A DNA stretch of 37,954 nt from NCBI GenBank assembly GCA_016841675.1, contig JAENYQ010000029.1, positions 1-37,954 of the forward strand, given 5' to 3'. Under the pieces are notes generated by a model. That model worked only from the letters and a program-made list of their open reading frames with translations, made no database searches and was not told the DNA's origin. The first letter of the stretch is position 1, and every line of letters starts with the position of its first letter. Made by a program: the position numbers and the translations under genes. Below, piece by piece: positions 32,253-37,954 of the stretch. Origin of the DNA: Desulfotomaculum sp. (GTDB lineage: Bacteria > Bacillota > Desulfotomaculia > Desulfotomaculales > Desulfallaceae).

Positions 32253-33599
32253 TTATTTTCGTTCTATCCTTACCACGCACTCGACATGAGGGGTATGTGG
32301 AAACATATCCACGGGCTGGACCTCAACTAGTGCAAAGCCAAAGTTAGACAGACGGGCGATGTCCCGGGCCAGGGTGGCCGGGTCGCAAGAAACGTAAACT
32401 ACACGCCGGGCGCCGCTTTGGGCTACGGCTTGCAAAACCTCTGGTTGGCAACCCGCCCGGGGGGGGTCCAGCACTACCACATCCGGTCGGTAGCCGGCAG
32501 ATACGTGCTCCGCTAGCACTTTATCCACCGTACCGGCGTAAAAACGGGCATTTTCTATGTGATTAAGGGCGACGTTGGCTCGGGCGTCTTCAACGGCCTT
32601 GCGTACCACCTCGTAGCCCCGTACCTCTCCGGCGAAACGAGCGGTGTACAGGGCGATGGTGCCCACGCCGCAGTAGGCGTCGGCTATTTCCTCACCGCCC
32701 TGCAGATCGCAGTATTCAAGCGCACTGCGGTATAGTACCGCTGTCTGCACCGGGTTTACCTGGTAAAAAGACGGGGCGGAGATGCGAAACTTAAGCCCGT
32801 CCAGTTCATCTACTATGTAATCACGCCCGGCCAGTGTTAAAAACCGATCGCCGCCGGTTTTCTTGCCCCGGAACGAGATGTGTTCGACCACCGCTACCAC
32901 ACTTGGTATGGATATAATTTTTTCTGCTAAGACTTGATATCGGCTTCGAATATTGGTTTTTGCCGTGTCAGTATTATTGCTTAAGATAACCATAATTTCG
33001 CCGGTGCTACCCCGACGCAGAGCTACCTGCCCGGGCAACGGCATAGCTTGATACAGTTCACCAAGCAATATCTGCACCGCGTTCGCCACCCGGTTCAGTT
33101 CCCGGTGCGCTAAGAGACAAGTGCCTTCTTCCTGGTCATCGTTCTTAATAACACTGTGCGACTCCCTGGCGTAGAAGCCCAAAACAACTTTGCCCGCATC
33201 CCGTCGCACCTTGAATTGCACGTTGTTCCGGTAATGCCAGGGGTCCGTCATGCCAATGGTATCCCGCACCGGGAAATTTGCAATGCCACCAGTGCGGGCC
33301 AAGGTTTGCCGGACCAGTTCAGTTTTTAACCGCAGCTGTGCGGGGTAGGCAATGTGCTGCAGAACGCACCCGCCACAGTTCTCTGCCAAGGCGCAACCCG
33401 GCGTCACCCGCTCGGTGGAAGGTGCTTGATTATTCAGCAGTATCCCCCGGGCAAAACTACGGCGAATATCAGTCAAGCGGACTAAAACCTGTTCACCTGG
33501 CACAGTACCGGGCACGAATACAACCAATCCTTCATGGCGGCCTACTCCCTCACCCTGGTGGTTAATACCGGTAATCTCAACCGTAGCTTCTTTGTCCAT
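32253..33599 (-). CDS. rlmD: 23S rRNA (uracil-5-)-methyltransferase, RlmD/RlmCD type
   Basis: About 448 residues. An N-terminal TRAM domain, a [4Fe-4S] site (C-x5-C-x2-C in CALAENCGGC plus a later cysteine in EGTC), a SAM-binding DAYCGVGT and the catalytic region VLDPPRAGC followed by YVSCDPAT identify an RNA m5U methyltransferase of the RumA family, which modifies 23S rRNA. A housekeeping gene. Starts at ATG 33599, TTG 33605 or GTG 33614 are possible; GGGAG spacing fits TTG 33605 best. Confidence 0.9.
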   Translation of the reverse strand: MDKEATVEITGINHQGEGVGRHEGLVVFVPGTVPGEQVLVRLTDIRRSFARGILLNNQAPSTERVTPGCALAENCGGCVLQHIAYPAQLRLKTELVRQTLARTGGIANFPVRDTIGMTDPWHYRNNVQFKVRRDAGKVVLGFYARESHSVIKNDDQEEGTCLLAHRELNRVANAVQILLGELYQAMPLPGQVALRRGSTGEIMVILSNNTDTAKTNIRSRYQVLAEKIISIPSVVAVVEHISFRGKKTGGDRFLTLAGRDYIVDELDGLKFRISAPSFYQVNPVQTAVLYRSALEYCDLQGGEEIADAYCGVGTIALYTARFAGEVRGYEVVRKAVEDARANVALNHIENARFYAGTVDKVLAEHVSAGYRPDVVVLDPPRAGCQPEVLQAVAQSGARRVVYVSCDPATLARDIARLSNFGFALVEVQPVDMFPHTPHVECVVRIERK

Positions 33600-33824
33600 T
33601 ATCAATATCAGCACTCCCGACCGGAAAAGAGATCCCCATATTTATATACCACTGTTTTATTTTAACCACTTTTGCCAAATCCCTGCCGGTCAGACTGCCA
33701 TCGCAGAAAATTTATAAGTTTTCATAACTGTCACTGGCCATGATTTAAAAGAGACGGTTAGAATTCGCATTAAAATGAACCATGCCGGCCCTCTGTACAA
33801 GTAAATTTTTAGGTTAAAGAAAAA

Positions 33825-34163
33825 TTATAGCAGAGGAAAGACAATCTTGGTTAAAAGTTCACTTTCCGGTGTTTTACCGGGTTCATTCAGGTAAAAATCA
33901 TGCTCTACACCTGTCGCGGTGTACTCGTTTTCACCAATCCACTGCATTAGAGCATGATAGGCGGGTTCAAGTTGGCTGTATGGGCCGAAACAAAATCCTA
34001 TTTCTAAATCCAGGGCCTGCATGTCCATGTTGTAATATGCCACAAACGGTGCGTCTGACGGTTGTTCACCCAGTTCATTCAAGTACAGTATAATAGCGCC
34101 GTAAGCGTTTCCCAGCACCTGCGGCAAATTGCCCACTGCAGCCCGGGTACGCATGGAAAGCAC
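33825..34163 (-). pseudogene. GyrI-like effector-binding domain gene, internally deleted
   Basis: A 112-residue frame that resembles the AraC/GyrI small-molecule-binding domain (VLSMRTRAAVG, DLEIGF, then GPYSQLEPAY and FYLNEP). The stretch that normally lies between the E-I-G-F strand and the G-P-Y helix, roughly 25 residues, is missing, leaving FCFGPY. Family-like codons continue upstream of the ATG (F-E-Q-P-A-Q-P) to a stop with no start or ribosome site. Probably decayed. Confidence 0.5.
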
Positions 34164-34215
34164 GGGCTGGGCCGGCTGCTCAAATAATTCTATTTATATT
34201 GCATATCAAACAAAC

Positions 34216-34243
34216 AACCGCCGGGCAGTATAGCCAGGCGGTT
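34216..34243 (-). terminator. Terminator of the DASS transporter gene
   Basis: On the minus strand AACCGCC (34243-34237) pairs with GGCGGTT (34222-34216), followed by GTTTGTTTG. It is 23 bases after the transporter stop codon. Confidence 0.65.
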
Positions 34244-34265
34244 ATATTTACTACAGTATGCAGTT

Positions 34266-35813
34266 CTATTTTATCAGTGCCGGGACACCCAATAGCGGCC
34301 AAACCACCAGCGCAAACAGTGCCACCATGGCCAGCACGATTAGAGTGAACGGTATGCCCACCATAAAGAACTGACCGGTGGTAAATTGCTTGGATTGATA
34401 GGCAATGGCGTTGGGTGCCGCACCAACCAGCAGCATGAATGGCAGAGCAGCCATTGACAGGGCAGCGTAAAGGATTAGGTACGGGTTTACTCCCATATAT
34501 TCCGCAACCACCAGTGCCACCGGTAAAGTAATGGCTATCGCCGCCACGTTCATAATAAAGTTAGTCATTACTATTATCAGGAAGCCAATAGCCAGAACAA
34601 ACACCAGCCAGTGGGCATTTTCAAACATACCCAACCAATTAACAGCCATCCACTGAGCGGCGCCGGTTTCCCATAAAGCATAACCGATACTCATGGCTCC
34701 ACCGAAAAGTAGTACAATGTTCCAGGGAATACCTTTTTCCAAATCTTCCACCGTAAACAGTTTGGTCATGAATAACAGTATCGCCGCCACCAGCATGGGC
34801 ACAGCCTTGTTCATGCTTTGCAGAGCCGGTACAAAATTTTGCAGTGCCAGGATAGCTACCACAGACAGTGTCAGTACGATAACAAAAATTTCCTTCACCG
34901 ACATGGGTCCCATTTGTGATTTAACTTCATCAACCTTTTTCTGTAAACCTTCAATCTTAAGTTGTTCAGGTTTAAAGAAGACATAGCATAACAGGAACCA
35001 AACCAAAAACACAGTGACCCAACCGAAGAGAAACATCACCTTGGACATTTCAATAAATGAAACGGAATTGCCCGTAAATTCTTGGAAAAACCCCAGCGCT
35101 ACCGGCGCCCGAGCCGCCCCCAGCAGTGTAATCATACTGCCGGCCCCGGCCGAATAGGCCATCCCGATAAACATTGCCCTACCAAAATTGGTGGGTTCAT
35201 CCACTTTTCCGTACATGCTCATAATAACTAACATTAAAGGAAACATAGTGGCCGCCACCGCGGTATGAGCCATTAAATGGGTCAGAGCGGCGGTGACAAT
35301 AAATACACCAAGTAGAATTTTTCGGGAATCTTCACCCACAATAGTAAGCATTTTGAATGCCAACCGCGTGGTGACGCCAGCCTTGGTAAATGCCAACCCC
35401 AACATCAACGAGCCGAGAATGAATAATACCGAGGGGTCCATAAAATTGGCAAATGCAACCGCTGCCGGGCGAATCATAAAAGCTGCCTGAAATACACCGA
35501 TGGCGAGACTAGTAACACCAATGGGTATGACTTCAAAAACCCACCAAATTCCGGCCAGAAGGAAAAGTCCAATAGCCAACTGCGCTTCCCGGGATAATTC
35601 AAATGCCGTGCCGGTTGGGTCTATCGCCGGTGGCAGGGCTGGCATAAAATAGAAGAGTGCAAAAAGTGCAATGCCCAGCAAAGCAAAGGCTAATCTACGA
35701 CCTTCTCCCGTAAAGCTTTTTGATTTTTCGGTTATAACCAGCGGACCCGCAGTTGCTTGTGTGGTATTATTAATTTTAACCACCCCACATATTAAAGATT
35801 TCTTTTTGTTCAA
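34266..35813 (-). CDS. DASS (SLC13/CitT-like) anion:sodium symporter family permease
   Basis: A 515-residue membrane protein with about a dozen hydrophobic segments. The MDPSVLFILGSLMLGLAF segment, the later ETGAAQW and the G-A-A-P-N-A motif near the C-terminus are typical of divalent anion:sodium symporters for dicarboxylates, sulfate or similar anions. Length fits the family. Start uncertain: TTG 35813 has no ribosome site and a GTG about 10 codons inside is an alternative; the first membrane segment starts near residue 40 either way. Substrate unassigned; sulfate or succinate are possibilities. Confidence 0.8.
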   Translation of the reverse strand: MNKKKSLICGVVKINNTTQATAGPLVITEKSKSFTGEGRRLAFALLGIALFALFYFMPALPPAIDPTGTAFELSREAQLAIGLFLLAGIWWVFEVIPIGVTSLAIGVFQAAFMIRPAAVAFANFMDPSVLFILGSLMLGLAFTKAGVTTRLAFKMLTIVGEDSRKILLGVFIVTAALTHLMAHTAVAATMFPLMLVIMSMYGKVDEPTNFGRAMFIGMAYSAGAGSMITLLGAARAPVALGFFQEFTGNSVSFIEMSKVMFLFGWVTVFLVWFLLCYVFFKPEQLKIEGLQKKVDEVKSQMGPMSVKEIFVIVLTLSVVAILALQNFVPALQSMNKAVPMLVAAILLFMTKLFTVEDLEKGIPWNIVLLFGGAMSIGYALWETGAAQWMAVNWLGMFENAHWLVFVLAIGFLIIVMTNFIMNVAAIAITLPVALVVAEYMGVNPYLILYAALSMAALPFMLLVGAAPNAIAYQSKQFTTGQFFMVGIPFTLIVLAMVALFALVVWPLLGVPALIK

Positions 35814-36287
35814 TCAGTTACATGAATAAGTAATTAAAGCTTACAACAATAGTGAAATATATCACTTTGATAAGTTTAAAAAAATGTTACTCCAAGCATC
35901 CCTCCCTGTAACCCCGCTTTAATTCTGGCTTTCCGGTCAATTGCAGGTTTTTATTGAATTTGTGCAAAATGTAACTTATAGAGATTATAGCCGTTTTTAG
36001 ATGATTTGACAACTACTTTTTGTCACTACCAGCAAAAGTTCCAGAAATATTTTTTACTTCACGAAAAGAAATAAGTGCCCGATATATTAGTTTAAACCAG
36101 TGCTTAATTAACTGCGGCACCCGTCGCAGTTACCCGCCACATTCTTTTTGTCACGTATTTTTAGGGGCGGCATCAAATAATTTTGAAATTATTTTTTTGG
36201 GAAGTTAATAATCTTCTTTTTAAATTCCCGGCATGTCGATTATAATAAGTATAGCAACAATAACCATAAGAAACGGGGACTTTTATA
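35814..36287. other. Intergenic region with sparse signals
   Basis: 474 bases between divergent genes without a recognisable gene. It holds a Crp/Fnr-like palindrome (35851-35866), a 7-bp hairpin AACTGCG/CGCAGTT (36110-36131) and an AT-rich hairpin with a T-run (36173-36197). TATAAT about 50 bases before the hemolysin III gene may be its -10 box, without a clear -35. Confidence 0.4.
35851..35866. promoter_or_regulatory. Crp/Fnr-type site candidate upstream of the DASS transporter
   Basis: AGTGA-N6-TCACT is a perfect inverted repeat with the arm content and 6-base spacing of Crp/Fnr-family sites. It is about 40 bases upstream of the transporter start. Confidence 0.4.
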
Positions 36288-36938
36288 ATGAAAAATTTTC
36301 TGGGCATGAAGGAACCTGTCAACACCCTAACCCATTTTATTGCCTTTTTAACTGCCATCGCCGGACTAGTGTTTCTGATCATCGCCACCTGGGATGAACC
36401 AGCCAAGCTTTTGGTGATGACCGTGTACGGTACCAGCCTGGTGCTGCTTTACGGGGCCAGTTCTTTGTACCACTGGATTAAAACGTCACCAAGCAAAGAA
36501 CTAGTCCTGCGAAAAATTGATCATATTGCCATTTACATATTGATTGCAGGCTCGTACACGCCGGTTTTCTACTACGGTCTAGGTGGTGCATGGCGGTGGA
36601 CAATGCTGATTGCCATTTGGATGCTGGCGGTAATCGGTATTATCTTAAAAATGTTTTTCCTGCACGCCCCGCGGGCGGTATCTACGGCTTTCTATTTATC
36701 CATGGGTTGGATTGCTCTGGTACCCTTTGCCATACTTATTAAAACCATACCGCTGGGCGGCATTATCATGATGGTGGCCGGCGGGGTGGTCTATACCGCC
36801 GGGGCCCTGATATACGCCACCAAGTGGCTGAACTTTTTTCCCAACCGGTTTGGATTCCACGAAATTTTTCATTTGTTTATCGTAGCGGGGAGCGTGACCC
36901 ACTACTTGATGATTGTTTTTTACATTGTACCGGCTTAG
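36288..36938 (+). CDS. Hemolysin III (PAQR/TrhA) family membrane protein
   Basis: A 216-residue protein with seven predicted membrane helices. Family motifs SSLYHW, DHIAIYILIAGSYTP and FHEIFHLFIVAGSVTHY carry the conserved histidines and aspartate proposed to bind metal. Members are linked to membrane-fluidity homeostasis in some bacteria; hemolysin activity is not implied. Single gene with ACGGGGA ahead of ATG 36288 and its own terminator. Confidence 0.9.
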   Translation: MKNFLGMKEPVNTLTHFIAFLTAIAGLVFLIIATWDEPAKLLVMTVYGTSLVLLYGASSLYHWIKTSPSKELVLRKIDHIAIYILIAGSYTPVFYYGLGGAWRWTMLIAIWMLAVIGIILKMFFLHAPRAVSTAFYLSMGWIALVPFAILIKTIPLGGIIMMVAGGVVYTAGALIYATKWLNFFPNRFGFHEIFHLFIVAGSVTHYLMIVFYIVPA

Positions 36939-36955
36939 ACCCAATCGGCATGAAT

Positions 36956-36992
36956 AATCCCCCATTTCGCGATCATGCGAAAACGGGGGATT
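36956..36992. terminator. Terminator after the hemolysin III family gene
   Basis: AATCCCCCATTTCGC (36956-36970) pairs with GCGAAAACGGGGGATT (36977-36992) with one bulged A, followed by TGTTTTA. It also overlaps the region just after the convergent gene stop at 36997. Confidence 0.8.
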
Positions 36993-36996
36993 TGTT

Positions 36997-37954
36997 TTAC
37001 CCGGCTCCGGGCCTTTTTCTGCTTTCCTGATTCCCATCATCCTGGCCTTCTTTCCGGCGGCGCTTAGCCGCCAATAGGCGGGATGCGGTTCCATCTTTAG
37101 TAACAGCATTCTGCTTCAACGGGTCGGTGTTATTGGCGGCCACGTCCAACCCGGCCAAAGCCTGGCGGGACGTGGCGGGTTCGATTCGGGCTGATACAGT
37201 TGTGTTTTGTTCATCCAAGCCAAGCCCACCGGCCTCTGTCCGCTGCATATCATCTCGGCGGCGGCGCATACCCTGCACCCGGGAGAGGGGTTCACCGGTC
37301 CAGGCCGGGTCGCCCTCTGCCGCGGGGCGTATCCGCAAAAAGCGCTGGCGTATAGATTGCTTGAGCCTTTGCAAAGCGACACGTTCTTCTTCACCGAACA
37401 CCAGGCGCCGCCCCGCCACATCCACCAACCACAGGAAAGCAGCCAATGCCAACAGGTAGGGGGCTAGATCGCGCCTGGCCTGCACCGGAGGCAAGTTTTC
37501 AGCGTAAGCCTGCTCCGGATTCTCCAAAACCGTGCCGCCGCCGGCGGCGGCTATGGCCCGCATGGCCTCTGAATCCACGCCGGTATCCCGGTATTCATCG
37601 GGGTAGGGCACTACCGCACCGCCCCGGCCCATGATCGTTTCTTCATCAACACTATCTATATTTATTAGATAAGCACCCGATTGCTCCACAGTATGCCGGG
37701 CCTCGTAGCGTCCCGGGCCGGCGGGTTCCAGGGCCACAGTGGTCACTGAGCCGTCCGGTCCGGTAACCAGAGCACTGAGCCCACGCACCTGCTGCCAGTC
37801 GCCCGGATCTTCCACCTGTATTTCCAGCACCTGGCCGCCGACGGGGGAACTTGTTACATCGGTTTCCACGTACAGCGAGCCGGTGCTGTCAGCCGGCAAA
37901 ATCCAGGACAACACGTTGCCCCACAGCCGGGGGAACATTTCGCTGCCGGCCCAG
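36997..37954 (-). CDS. Partial membrane protein, C-terminal region of a VWA/GATase-like type (5' end beyond the window)
   Basis: The frame is open to the right window edge (…W-A-G-S-E-M-F-P…), so the ATG at 37938 is internal and only the last 318 residues are seen. They contain FPRLWGNVLSWIL, a beta-rich domain, one membrane helix (LAPYLLALAAFLWLVDVAG, about 160-178 from the ATG) and a basic, Arg/Gln-rich cytoplasmic tail without a known domain. Pattern fits large membrane-anchored proteins with a VWA or glutamine amidotransferase-like core. Function unassigned. It is distinctly GC-rich compared with the rest of the window. Confidence 0.6.
   Translation of the reverse strand, partial: WAGSEMFPRLWGNVLSWILPADSTGSLYVETDVTSSPVGGQVLEIQVEDPGDWQQVRGLSALVTGPDGSVTTVALEPAGPGRYEARHTVEQSGAYLINIDSVDEETIMGRGGAVVPYPDEYRDTGVDSEAMRAIAAAGGGTVLENPEQAYAENLPPVQARRDLAPYLLALAAFLWLVDVAGRRLVFGEEERVALQRLKQSIRQRFLRIRPAAEGDPAWTGEPLSRVQGMRRRRDDMQRTEAGGLGLDEQNTTVSARIEPATSRQALAGLDVAANNTDPLKQNAVTKDGTASRLLAAKRRRKEGQDDGNQESRKRPGAG

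Noticed and set aside
32091-32330. Plus-strand 79-codon open frame
   Set aside because: No ribosome site, no recognisable domain, and it overlaps the ends of the convergent rRNA methyltransferase gene.
1-37954. CRISPR array, rRNA, tRNA or insertion sequence with a transposase
   Set aside because: I looked for regularly spaced direct repeats, rRNA and tRNA signatures, and transposase-like frames and found none.

Overview
The window looks like part of a chromosome of a strictly anaerobic, low-to-mid GC Firmicute of the Peptococcaceae type (Desulfotomaculum, Desulfoscipio or Pelotomaculum-like). This placement is inference from the gene families, strong Shine-Dalgarno sites, the absence of oxygenases, and the dispersed hairpin repeats; no rRNA or other phylogenetic marker is present. 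Most genes are on the minus strand. The theme is anaerobic degradation of phenolic or aromatic compounds.

Layout. 1-1449: tail of a probable TRAP transporter gene and a BenE-type aromatic acid permease. 1624-5313: three-subunit molybdenum hydroxylase 1, whose large subunit resembles 4-hydroxybenzoyl-CoA reductase (HcrA). 5578-8573: a divergent, AT-rich RavA-ViaA pair (MoxR AAA+ ATPase plus VWA protein). 8682-10536: a molybdopterin-binding protein with a Cys-rich tail and an IclR regulator. 10537-11509: a graveyard of gene tails left by a collapsed tandem duplication of an [hcr - iclR - molybdopterin-binding] cassette. 11510-15195: molybdenum hydroxylase 2, a close paralogue of 1. 15474-16889: a small hypothetical gene, an HD-domain hydrolase and a GNAT acetyltransferase. 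17120-25666: a phenol carboxylation gene set (ubiX, aryl-CoA ligase, Tm-1-like protein, ubiD, and both halves of a phenylphosphate synthase). 25976-27982: a regulator with a MopR/DmpR-type phenol sensor joined to a PucR-type output. 28202-32043: a broken ArsC-like gene and a third, more distant molybdenum hydroxylase. 32253-37954: a 23S rRNA methyltransferase, a decayed effector-binding-domain gene, a DASS anion transporter, a hemolysin III family protein and a partial membrane protein.

How the genes could work together (inference from family knowledge): phenol is sensed by the XylR_N/V4R-PucR protein; PpsA and PpsB phosphorylate phenol to phenylphosphate with ATP; UbiD, with prenylated FMN made by UbiX, carboxylates it to 4-hydroxybenzoate; the AMP-forming ligase makes 4-hydroxybenzoyl-CoA; and the Hcr-like molybdoenzymes would remove the ring hydroxyl to give benzoyl-CoA. 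RavA-ViaA and the molybdopterin-binding protein may mature these enzymes. No benzoyl-CoA reductase lies in the window. Points of most interest are the chimeric phenol sensor, RavA-ViaA sharing operator-like palindromes with the hydroxylase operons, FAD subunits lacking the [4Fe-4S] insert of classical HcrB, a carboxylase set with only one UbiD, and a candidate small RNA at 25846-25953.
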